Assembly: GCA_910586565.1 (NCBI GenBank) | Contig: CAJUIT010000016.1 | Span: 1 to 64,000, forward strand | Origin: an uncultured Muribaculaceae bacterium | Lineage (GTDB): Bacteria; Bacteroidota; Bacteroidia; Bacteroidales; Muribaculaceae | Direction: 5' to 3' | Length of the DNA stretch: 64,000 nucleotides | In this document: piece after piece, positions 44,033 to 51,481 of the stretch | Layout: each line of letters opens with the position of its first letter | Numbering within the stretch: position 1 is the first letter of the stretch | Made by a program: the position numbers and the translations under genes | The notes under the pieces: model-generated | Databases searched by the model: none | The model's input: the letters and a program-made list of their open reading frames with translations, nothing else | Told to the model about the DNA's origin: nothing

Positions 44033-45340
44033 ATGGAAATCAACCGGTTGACACTCCCCAACGGCTTGCGCCTTGTGCATTGCCGCGACAACGCCACGGC
44101 GATGGTGGCGGTGAACACGCTCTATAACGTTGGGGCGCGCGACGAGCGCCCCGACTTCACCGGAATGGCTCACCTGTTTGAGCATCTGATGTTTGGAGGG
44201 TCGGCCAATGTGGCCGATTTCGACGGTGTGCTCTCTGCTGCCGGCGGCATGTCGAACGCATGGACGAGCAACGACTTCACCAATTTCTACGACGTTTTGC
44301 CGGCTGTGAATCTCGAAACGGCGCTCTATCTTGAAAGCGACCGCATGAAGCGGCTGGCTTTTTCCGACAAGGCGCTTGAGGTGCAGCGCAATGTTGTTGT
44401 GGAGGAGTTCAAACAGATGTGTCTCAACCGCCCCTACGGCGACATGGAGCATGCTTTCAGAAAGCTTGCCTACAAGGTGCACCCCTATCGCGTGCCGGTG
44501 ATAGGTGAGGATTTCTCGCATATCGAAAAGGTTGAGCAACAGCAGGTGAAGGAGTGGTTTCACAGCCATTACGCCCCCAACAATGCCGTGCTTGCAGTGT
44601 GCGGCAACGTGGAATGGGAGCGTGTGAGGGAGCTTGTTGAAAAGTGGTATGGCGACATTCCGCGGCGCGACATCGCTCCCCGGCTCTATCCCGCCGAACC
44701 GCTCCCCACTGAGCCGCGCACCCACGTGATGAGCGGCGATGTGCCCCAGACGGCTCTTACCATAGCCTATCCAATGGCTCCCTACGGCCACCCCGAATAT
44801 TTCGCCGCCGACCTCCTTAGCGATGTGCTTGCCAACGGCAAATCGAGCCGTTTCTATCGCAGGTTGCTGATGGGTACCGACATGTTCACCGAGGTGGATG
44901 CCGCCATTCAGGGTTGTGAGGAGCCGGGGTTGTTCACTATCAATGCCAAACTCACCGCAAATGGCCCCGAGGCCGAGAATGCGGCGATAAACGCCATTGA
45001 GGCCGAACTTGCCAAGCTTGTTGATGAGCCTGTGAGTGAGGTTGAGTTGCAACGCTGCATCAACCGCCTTGAATCGAGCCGCACTTTCGCGCTGCTCAAC
45101 TATCTGTCGGTTGCGCAGACTCTGGCTCATGCCGAAATGCATGGTGAGGATGCCAACCGCTTCATGGAGCCTTACCGCGCCATCACCCCCGCCTCGCTCC
45201 AATCCGCCGCCCGCAACATTTTCACCCCCCGCCACCGCCTCACCCTCCTCTACCGTCCCACGAGCAAGAAGTCAGAAATAAGAAGTCAGAAGTCAGATGA
45301 GTTGCGCGGGGAGGCTCGCAGATTCCGCCGCTCGCAGTAG
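44033..45340 (+). CDS. M16 family zinc metallopeptidase
   Basis: A 435-residue pitrilysin/insulinase-type peptidase. It starts MEINRLTLPNGLRLVHCRDN and has the inverted zinc motif HLFEH (about residue 47) with the downstream Glu (LEVQRNVVVEEFKQ). A second M16 lobe runs to about 410. It has no signal peptide, unlike many family members. The last 25 or so codons (RPTSKKSEIRSQKSDELRGE on) are translated from the GAAGTCAGA intergenic repeat at 45263-45300, so the natural C-terminus appears to have been replaced. ATG at 44033 is preferred over TTG at 44027. It follows the cyclophilin by 6 bases. Confidence 0.92.
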   Translation: MEINRLTLPNGLRLVHCRDNATAMVAVNTLYNVGARDERPDFTGMAHLFEHLMFGGSANVADFDGVLSAAGGMSNAWTSNDFTNFYDVLPAVNLETALYLESDRMKRLAFSDKALEVQRNVVVEEFKQMCLNRPYGDMEHAFRKLAYKVHPYRVPVIGEDFSHIEKVEQQQVKEWFHSHYAPNNAVLAVCGNVEWERVRELVEKWYGDIPRRDIAPRLYPAEPLPTEPRTHVMSGDVPQTALTIAYPMAPYGHPEYFAADLLSDVLANGKSSRFYRRLLMGTDMFTEVDAAIQGCEEPGLFTINAKLTANGPEAENAAINAIEAELAKLVDEPVSEVELQRCINRLESSRTFALLNYLSVAQTLAHAEMHGEDANRFMEPYRAITPASLQSAARNIFTPRHRLTLLYRPTSKKSEIRSQKSDELRGEARRFRRSQ

Positions 45341-45353
45341 CATTTTTGCTCCT

Positions 45354-45634
45354 TTCGGCGTAGCCGCACGTAGAGCCGCCATACATGGCGGCTTGTAACC
45401 TCCCCCGTCAAATCCGGCCCCACATCGGTGTGTCATCGAGTGGTCGGAGACCACGGGGTCGTCGGTAACCCCACCATATAGCCGCCCTAAAGCGGCGTTT
45501 GGTGGGGACTGCCACTGCTGGGTTCAACGCAACCTTGGAGAGGTGCGTTGCAAGGATTATTGCCCCTTTGAGCACCGGCAACAGGAAATTACAAGCCGCC
45601 ATATATGGCGGCTCTACGTGCGGCTACGCCGAAT
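45354..45634. repeat. MITE-like element with palindromic terminal inverted repeats (copies G and H)
   Basis: Palindromes at 45374-45393 and 45594-45613 with matching flanks in opposite orientation form inverted repeats of about 42 bp with one or two mismatches, from TTCGGCGTAGCCGC outside to GGCTTGTAA inside. The interior of about 190 bp has three strong hairpins: 45440-45454 (GTGGTC/GACCAC), 45469-45507 (CCCCACCA/TGGTGGGG with an inner GCCGC/GCGGC), and 45525-45550 (CAACGCA/TGCGTTG). It encodes no protein. It may be a miniature transposable element or a structured RNA. Confidence 0.82.
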
Positions 45635-45657
45635 GCTTTCAACAACAAGAGCTAACC

Positions 45658-45703
45658 TCGCTTTTTGTCTTTCGTCTTTTCGTCTTTCGTCTCAAAACGA
45701 AAA
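45658..45703 (+). repeat. CTTTTTGTCTTTCGTC module
   Basis: CTTTTTGTC, TTTCGTC and TTTTCGTC units lie between palindrome copy H and the gene at 45762, in the same order and polarity as in the leftward cassettes. Confidence 0.7.
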
Positions 45704-45719
45704 ACATTTCGCGCTTTTT

Positions 45720-45753
45720 AAGCCCCCTCTTCACGAGGCGGGCTTTTATTTTT
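45720..45753 (+). terminator. Rho-independent terminator
   Basis: AAGCCC+CCTC pairs with GAGG+GGGCTT (10 pairs, one bulged C, 5-base loop), followed by TTTTATTTTT. It ends the rightward transcript of the cyclophilin-M16 genes and sits directly before the next ORF. Confidence 0.8.
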
Positions 45754-45754
45754 G
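45747..45754 (+). promoter_or_regulatory. Possible -7 element overlapping a terminator
   Basis: TATTTTTG lies inside the T tract of the terminator, 7 bases before the ATG at 45762. There is no TTG at the -33 distance, so this may be coincidence. Confidence 0.35.
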
Positions 45755-45761
45755 CGCCTCG

Positions 45762-46526
45762 ATGCGCAAACTCATCACCACATCCCGTTCCCTGTCGTTG
45801 CGTCCACCCATGCCCGTCTCACGCGGCTTCGCACGCTTCATCGGCCGTCCCCTCACGCGAGCCGAGCGCATCGTCATATCCCGCCTTGAGCGTGCATCCA
45901 CCTCCTCCCCCGTGCTCATCATCGACCCTCCCGGCATCGACTCCACCCCAATCCTCCGCAGCTATCTCCGCTATCGCCTTTCACTCTCCCTCCCACACAC
46001 CCTCGCCATCATCTGCGAGGGTGCAACCCGTCACACCCTCACCCGCTTTCCTCACCACAAAGCGTTGTGGAACATCTCCCCCCGTACCCCCTCACATCTG
46101 CGCGGCTGCAACCCCGAGTTCGCCCTGCTGCTCAACATGCAGAACTTCCGCCGTTACAGCCCCTTTCGCCGCAACCACCTCAACTTCCTTGACATCTGCC
46201 GGGCCATCTTCCCCTACGTCGGCAGCGGGCTCATCATCCTCCACTATCAAGACACCCCCAAAGGCCGCAACTTCCCCCTCCTGTTGCAGCGCATCACACC
46301 CGACCCATCCCCGCGCATAATCCACCGCAACGCCACCACCTACCTTATCATCCCATTCATCACCTACACCTCCCCACCTCACCCCCCGCCACTATTAGAA
46401 CCAACCCGTGAGGGCCCACCCCACACCCTCGTCCGAACCTTGCGGTGTGCCGGACTCCGCCCAACCACAGGCCCACGGTTCCAACGAACCTTCCCCCTGT
46501 GTAACCGCCCGGCAAGAGCCCTTTGA
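45762..46526 (+). CDS. Hypothetical protein, cytosolic
   Basis: A 254-residue frame starting MRKLITTSRSLSLRPP with strong third-position G/C preference over most of its length, which argues that it is translated. The central part (SPVLIIDPPGIDSTPILRSY, then IGRPLTRAERIVISRLERAS) looks like a folded alpha/beta domain. The last 50 residues are Pro-rich and low complexity and may be read-through into repeat-derived DNA. The sense strand is very pyrimidine-rich. No family is recognised. It stands alone between two repeat clusters. Confidence 0.55.
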   Translation: MRKLITTSRSLSLRPPMPVSRGFARFIGRPLTRAERIVISRLERASTSSPVLIIDPPGIDSTPILRSYLRYRLSLSLPHTLAIICEGATRHTLTRFPHHKALWNISPRTPSHLRGCNPEFALLLNMQNFRRYSPFRRNHLNFLDICRAIFPYVGSGLIILHYQDTPKGRNFPLLLQRITPDPSPRIIHRNATTYLIIPFITYTSPPHPPPLLEPTREGPPHTLVRTLRCAGLRPTTGPRFQRTFPLCNRPARAL

Positions 46527-46574
46527 CATTCTTTCCATAAAATCCCCCCTGCATTCGGCTATGCAACAATTGCT

Positions 46575-47086
46575 ACCTTCGGCGCAGCCGCATTTTTGCT
46601 TCTTTCGGCTTTGCCGCACGTAGAGCCGCCATACATGGCGGCTTCGGCATGGTTGATACAATCGGCGGGCTACGCACGCCTTTCTTTATGGGTGGTGGGA
46701 GGCCCCCGACGCCTACGCTCCGCTACGGCAGCGGGGGTTAGGAAGAAATCGGCGGCCTTCGGACGCCGGCTGCGCAGGGCATAGTTTTTAGTTGTGAGTT
46801 TTTAGTTTTTAGAGGTTTCGTGTGGAAGCGCTCGGCGTAGCCGAATGGAGCAAGGGTGCGGGGAGTGGAGCAAGGGGGAATCCGTGAAATCTGCGAAATC
46901 TGCGAGCAAAAAAAGCCCAAGTTTCTGCGAGCATTAGGGGCTTTAGGGTCTTTAGGGTCTTTAGAGTCTTTAGGGTCGTTAAGGTCTTTAAAGACCCTAA
47001 GGACGCTAACGACCCTATCATTTTGAGTGATGGTGTTTTACGGAATTGCAAGCCGCCATGTATGGCGGCTCTACGTGCGGCTACGC
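46575..47086. repeat. Repeat mosaic with inverted palindromes (copies I and J)
   Basis: No gene is seen in 46527-47195. Palindromes lie at 46624-46643 and 47051-47070 in opposite orientation. Between them are a GCGGGGG-type inverted region (46690-46740), the AGTTTTTAGTTGTGAG module (46781-46815), CGTGAAATCTGCGAAATC units (46880-46905) and a long run of TTTAGGGTCTTTAG / GTTAAGGTCTTTAA units (46936-47010). A second TTCGGCGCAGCCG flank at 46578-46590 suggests a partial extra copy. Confidence 0.8.
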
Positions 47087-47134
47087 CGAGTGGAGGTATG
47101 GTGGAATCTGTGAGCCAGGCCCCGCGCGCAGCTC

Positions 47135-47187
47135 ATCTGACTTCTTGCTTCTGACTTCTTGCTTCTTGCTTCTTGCGTCTGGCTTCT
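47135..47187. repeat. TTCTTGCTTCTGAC module
   Basis: About 50 bases of TGACTTCTTGCTTC units directly after the xseB stop codon. Same family as 1823-1945 and 27210-27306. Confidence 0.7.
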
Positions 47188-47195
47188 TCGCGGGG

Positions 47196-47399
47196 TTAGT
47201 TGGCGAGGTCGGCGAGGATGGCGCGGAGCTCCTCGTCGGTGGCTACGAGGCGGGTGCGGCATTCGGCGATGAGCTCGGTGGCACGGCGTGTGAGGGAGGC
47301 GAGGCGGTCGATGTCGCATTCGTCGCTCTGCATAAGGCGCAGAATGCCTTCAAGTTCGGTTATGGCCTGATTGTAGGTGAGTTCTTTGACGGGTGTCAT
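47196..47399 (-). CDS. xseB: Exodeoxyribonuclease VII small subunit
   Basis: A 67-residue coiled helical protein (MTPVKELTYNQAITELEGIL) that binds XseA in several copies and makes the active exonuclease VII, which degrades single-stranded DNA from both ends. Length is typical. It overlaps xseA by four bases (ATGA), so it is translationally coupled and last in the helicase-DUF3256-xseA-xseB run. Confidence 0.93.
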   Translation of the reverse strand: MTPVKELTYNQAITELEGILRLMQSDECDIDRLASLTRRATELIAECRTRLVATDEELRAILADLAN

Positions 47400-48733
47400 G
47401 GCTGTGATGTGGATGGTTGCGGGTTGGTGGTTTCGGTTGATGTTACGGTAGAGGTTATTGTGCCCTGTGCCAGTGTGGTTTCTATAACCGAGCCGGGCGC
47501 GATGCCGGCAGGCGAGCTGACAGCGCGGCCGTTGACGCGGGTAATGGAGTAGCCGCGGCGCAGGGTTGCCATTGGTGAGAGGGCATTGAGCAGCGCCTGC
47601 GAGGCGTCGAGGCGGTTGCGACGGGTGGCAATGCGGTTGGAGGCGGCTTCGGCGATGGCGCGCAGAGTCATGTCGAGACGTGTGAGCTGCGGTTGCAGCC
47701 GTCGGCCGCTTATCCCCGAGAGTGTAGAGGCGTTGTTGCGTAAACGTGCCGATGCACGCTCAATGGCGTTGCGCGAGGCCACGGGTAGCAGTCCTTCAGC
47801 ATGGGCGAGTTGCTCTTTGTTTCCCGAAATGCGCTCGGTGGCGAGCTGCAGAATGCGGTTTCCCACGGTGGAGAGGAAGCCGAGGGCGTTTTCGCCGTTG
47901 GCTATTAGCCATTCGGCAACGGCAGTGGGGGTTTTGAGGCGCAGGTTGGCCACCCAGTCGAGCACTGTGATGTCGCGTTCGTGGCCGATGCCAATTGCGA
48001 TGGGGAGGGGGAACTGGGCCACGTTGGCGGCAAGTTCATAGTCCTCGAAGGCCTGGAGGTCGGATGTGGCGCCACCACCGCGGATAATCACCACACCATC
48101 CCAAAGCTCACTTTCGGCTGCAATTCTCTCAAGGGCAGCGATGATTGATGCGGGTGCCGTGGCTCCCTGCATCACTGCCGGATAGAGACGTGTGACGAAC
48201 CGCAACCGCGAGGGGTTGTGGTAGAGCTGGTTCATGAAATCGCCGTAGCCGGCGGCTCCCGGGGCTGAAATCACAGCGATGCGCTGAGGCACAGCGGGCC
48301 ATGAAAGCTGCCTGTTGAGGTCGAGAATCCCTTCGGCTTTCAGGCGCTCCAGAATCTCGCGGCGACGGCGCATGAGGTCGCCCATCGTGTAGTCGGGGTT
48401 GACGGCGGTGACCACGAGCGAGAAGCCGTAGACGGGGTGCATCGAGGCCGACACGCGAAGCATCACTTTCAGTCCGGTGGCGAACCGTTGCCCCGTGGCG
48501 CTGAAAAATTCGGCGTCGATGCGTGGAAAATTGCTCGCCCAGATAACGCCGCGGGCTTTGGCCACCTGCAGGCCGCGGTCATCTTTCTGAAGCAGCTCCA
48601 TGTAGCAGTGGCCGCCGCGCACGGCAACATCGGAAAGCTCGGCGGTGACCCAAACGTTTTGAGTTTCGGGACGCTGCACAAGCGATGCCACCAGGCGGTT
48701 GAGGTCGAGAAGTGATAATGTTCGGGCTTGCAT
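47396..48733 (-). CDS. xseA: Exodeoxyribonuclease VII large subunit
   Basis: The catalytic subunit of exonuclease VII, 445 residues. An N-terminal OB-fold (about 1-105, NVWVTAELSDVAVRGGHCYM) binds single-stranded DNA. The catalytic domain has VISAPGAAGYGDF, IIRGGGATSDLQAFEDYELA and PIAIGIGHERDITVLD. A coiled-coil region follows, and the C-terminal motif is ATLRRGYSITRVNGRAV. Start at MQARTLSLLDLNRLV, 16 bases after the DUF3256 stop. Confidence 0.96.
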   Translation of the reverse strand: MQARTLSLLDLNRLVASLVQRPETQNVWVTAELSDVAVRGGHCYMELLQKDDRGLQVAKARGVIWASNFPRIDAEFFSATGQRFATGLKVMLRVSASMHPVYGFSLVVTAVNPDYTMGDLMRRRREILERLKAEGILDLNRQLSWPAVPQRIAVISAPGAAGYGDFMNQLYHNPSRLRFVTRLYPAVMQGATAPASIIAALERIAAESELWDGVVIIRGGGATSDLQAFEDYELAANVAQFPLPIAIGIGHERDITVLDWVANLRLKTPTAVAEWLIANGENALGFLSTVGNRILQLATERISGNKEQLAHAEGLLPVASRNAIERASARLRNNASTLSGISGRRLQPQLTRLDMTLRAIAEAASNRIATRRNRLDASQALLNALSPMATLRRGYSITRVNGRAVSSPAGIAPGSVIETTLAQGTITSTVTSTETTNPQPSTSQP

Positions 48734-48749
48734 GGGGGGAGAATGTGAT

Positions 48750-49379
48750 TCAGTCGTTTACTTTCACCATCTTTTTCCCGTTCCAGCGGTAGGTGATGCT
48801 CGAACGGAGCAGCGGCCCGGCCCATTGCGCATCCTCCTCGGGGAGGAAGCCCCCAACGTTGTTGATGAGGGTGAGGGTGCCGGTGGAGGGCTCATAGACG
48901 CAGCGGGCAAGCATGAAGGGGAATGCGTTCTCAAGGTCTTTCTTCCGTTCCTTGGCCTCGGGGAGCATCCAGTCGTCGAGCTGCGGAACGAGAAACAATC
49001 CCTTTTTGATTTCTTTCCAGGAGGAGGTGTAGAATTTCACGCTGCTGTCGTCCTGCGGAGTTTTGAGAGTTGTTATCACCATGATGATGGTGTCGGACTT
49101 CTGAGGGATGAGCGACATGGCGACTTCCGACACCTCGGAGGTGCTCACCGTTATCTGGCTGTCGTTGGCCGAGAGGATGCGGCAATCACCTTTGAAGGCG
49201 TTTTTCGAGGGCTTCTGCGAGCCGCTGTTGAAGTAGTCGAGCATGTCGAGGCGTGTCATGCGGTCGATTGTGGGGAACACTTCGGCCGGGGCATCGACAA
49301 ATGCAGTCGATGCCGTGAGCGCTTTGGCGGCGCAGGCGGCATTGAGAGCAAAAAGGAACAGAAAAATTTTCAGTTTCAT
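48750..49379 (-). CDS. DUF3256 family exported protein
   Basis: A 209-residue protein with signal peptide (MKLKIFLFLFALNAACAAKA) and the DUF3256 pattern IDRMTRLDMLDYFNSGS, then SKNAFKGDCRILSANDSQIT, ending SITYRWNGKKMVKVND. The family is common in Bacteroidales, located in the envelope or periplasm, with unknown function. It lies between the DEAD helicase (76-base gap) and xseA (16 bases) in the same orientation. Confidence 0.88.
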   Translation of the reverse strand: MKLKIFLFLFALNAACAAKALTASTAFVDAPAEVFPTIDRMTRLDMLDYFNSGSQKPSKNAFKGDCRILSANDSQITVSTSEVSEVAMSLIPQKSDTIIMVITTLKTPQDDSSVKFYTSSWKEIKKGLFLVPQLDDWMLPEAKERKKDLENAFPFMLARCVYEPSTGTLTLINNVGGFLPEEDAQWAGPLLRSSITYRWNGKKMVKVND

Positions 49380-49455
49380 AAATCGATGGTTGTTTTTCAG
49401 AATCCGCAGGGGGAAGTAGCGCCTTTTCGGGGCGCTGCCCCATCACAGTTGCGGG

Positions 49456-51216
49456 TTATTTGCGGCGTGCGCGTTTCTTGAATTTCTCGAAAGCGTCGTA
49501 AGCATCGCCCTCGTCGGCAAACTTGTCTTTTGAGCGGCGGGTGGAAGCCTTGGCATAGTCCTTGTCGGGGCTTGCAATCTCGCAATAGAGGCGTTTGCCC
49601 ATGAAGTCGGCCCCCTTTAGAGATGCCACTACGCGCTTGGCGTCGGATTTCTTCACGTCGAACAGCGAGTAGCCCGGCATGAGGTCGATTCGGCCCACGT
49701 CGACACGTTTGCCCCCCACGAAGCGGTTGAGAATCTCGATGAGGTTGCCGGCATAGAAACCGTCGCGCTTGCCGGTGTTGATGTAGACGCGCTCCATCCC
49801 TTTCGAGGCTGTGCGGCGGTCTTTCTCGGCATCGGTGCGTTCGACGCCGGCTTTATCTTTCCTGTCTTTCTTCTCCTTGCGGGGCTTTTCGTCGATGAAG
49901 TCGATTTTCGGGGCGTCCTTGTAGTATTCGAGCAGGCGGTGGAATTCGAGCGACAGAACGCGCTTGATGAGGTCCTCGGTGGTGAGCCACCCCAGTTTCT
50001 TGAGCACGCCGGGGATATATTTTTCAATGGCGCTTTCGTCGACTTCAACACGCTCAATGCGGTCGGCGAGGCTGTAGAGCTGCTTCTCGATGATGTGTTC
50101 GGGGGTGGGCACCTCCTTGCGCTCGAAAGTTTTGCCGATTATGCGCTCGATTTCGCGGAGCTTCCCTTTCTCGCGCGAGTGGATGATGGCGATTGACACG
50201 CCGGTTTTGCCGGCGCGGCCTGTTCGGCCCGAGCGGTGGGTGTAGACGGCGGTGTCGTCGGGCAAGCCGTAGTTGATTACGTGGGTGAGGTTATCGACGT
50301 CGAGACCGCGGGCGGCCACGTCGGTTGCCACAAGCATTGTAATCACGCGGTCGCGGAATTTCTTCATCACGATGTCGCGCTGCTGCTGCGAGAGGTCGCC
50401 GTGGAGTGCGTCGGCGTTGTAGCCGTCGCGGATGAGGTTTTCGGCCACCTCCTGTGTGTCGCGTCGGGTGCGGCAGAAGATGATGGCGTAGATGTTGGGG
50501 GAGTTGTCGGCGATGCGTTTGAGTGCCAGATATTTATCGCGCGCGTTGACCATGTAGTAGATGTGGCGCACGTTGGCCGAGCCCTCGTTGCGGGTGCCGA
50601 TTACGAACTCCACGGGGTCGTGCATGTACTTCTTTGCGATTTTTGCAATTTCGGCTGGCATTGTGGCCGAGAACATGAGCATCTTGCGGTTGTCGGGCAC
50701 ATGTTCGAGAATTTCGTTGATGGAGTCGAGAAAGCCCATGTTGAGCATTTCGTCGGCTTCGTCGAGAATCACGGTGTGAACGTCGTTGAGTTTCACTTCA
50801 CCGCGTTTGATGAGGTCGATGAGACGGCCGGGGGTTGCAACGATAATCTGCGAGCCCTCGCGCAGGGCGCGAATCTGGCTCATGATGCTTGAGCCGCCGT
50901 AGACCGGTGTCACACGCAGGCCCGAGATGTATTTCGAGTAGTCGGCGAGGTCGGAAGCTATCTGCAGACAGAGCTCGCGGGTGGGGGCGATGATGAGTGC
51001 CTGGGTTGAATTGCGGTCAACGTCGACACGCTGCAACACCGGGAGGCCGAACGCGGCTGTCTTGCCGGTTCCTGTCTGGGCCAGGGCTACAACGTCGCCC
51101 TCCTGCGAGAGGAGGTGTGGGATAACTTTTTCCTGCACGGGCATGGGGTTTTCGAAACCGAGGTCGGCAATGGCCCGGCGCAAAGGTTCGTTAACTCCTA
51201 ATTCTTCAAATGTCAT
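49456..51216 (-). CDS. DEAD-box RNA helicase (DeaD/CsdA-like)
   Basis: A 586-residue ATP-dependent RNA helicase with MTFEELGVNEPLRRAIADLG (Q motif), motif I AQTGTGKTAAF, motif Ia PTRELCLQ, motif II LDEADEML, motif III SATMP and motif VI HRSGRTGRAGKTG. A C-terminal DbpA-type RNA-binding domain follows at about 465-540 (RVYINTGKRDGFYAGNLIEI). The basic tail ends FEKFKKRARRK. It would act in ribosome assembly or mRNA turnover, probably more in the cold. It begins the run to xseB and has a -7 element about 140 bases upstream. Confidence 0.94.
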   Translation of the reverse strand: MTFEELGVNEPLRRAIADLGFENPMPVQEKVIPHLLSQEGDVVALAQTGTGKTAAFGLPVLQRVDVDRNSTQALIIAPTRELCLQIASDLADYSKYISGLRVTPVYGGSSIMSQIRALREGSQIIVATPGRLIDLIKRGEVKLNDVHTVILDEADEMLNMGFLDSINEILEHVPDNRKMLMFSATMPAEIAKIAKKYMHDPVEFVIGTRNEGSANVRHIYYMVNARDKYLALKRIADNSPNIYAIIFCRTRRDTQEVAENLIRDGYNADALHGDLSQQQRDIVMKKFRDRVITMLVATDVAARGLDVDNLTHVINYGLPDDTAVYTHRSGRTGRAGKTGVSIAIIHSREKGKLREIERIIGKTFERKEVPTPEHIIEKQLYSLADRIERVEVDESAIEKYIPGVLKKLGWLTTEDLIKRVLSLEFHRLLEYYKDAPKIDFIDEKPRKEKKDRKDKAGVERTDAEKDRRTASKGMERVYINTGKRDGFYAGNLIEILNRFVGGKRVDVGRIDLMPGYSLFDVKKSDAKRVVASLKGADFMGKRLYCEIASPDKDYAKASTRRSKDKFADEGDAYDAFEKFKKRARRK

Positions 51217-51352
51217 GATGTTTAAATTTCTTTTTAAGTGCCGGGTGGCGGTTGGAAATGCGCGTGGCCGCCCGGATAAGCGCTTCAGGCTTATATGAGT
51301 TGTTGTTAAAACGCGTTGGTGAAGCTTTGCCCGGAGATTCGGCTTCCCAAGA

Positions 51353-51360
51353 CAAAGCTA
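51353..51360 (-). promoter_or_regulatory. -7 element upstream of the DEAD helicase
   Basis: TAGCTTTG on the - strand, with no TTG at normal spacing. It gives a long leader of about 135 bases, which is common for cold-induced helicase genes. The leader contains GC-rich inverted sequence (GCGTGGCCGCCCGG region). Confidence 0.5.
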
Positions 51361-51446
51361 CTAATAAAAATCAAGAACAGGGGGTCGTTGTTCGGTGAAA
51401 ATGGAAATATTTGGTTAAATTAACTCTATGCGTTATCCTCAGGGAG

Positions 51447-51477
51447 TTGGCCGAACGGAAGATTCTCATTAATTTTG
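51447..51477 (+). promoter_or_regulatory. Promoter directly before the HAD phosphatase ATG
   Basis: TTG (51447-51449), a 20-base spacer and TAATTTTG (51470-51477). The ATG at 51482 follows after four bases, so transcription should begin at or next to the start codon. Confidence 0.78.
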
Positions 51478-51481
51478 TGGA

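Noticed and set aside
44003..45235. 410-codon leftward frame opposite the M16 peptidase
   Set aside because: Antisense shadow; the + strand frame carries the HLFEH zinc motif.
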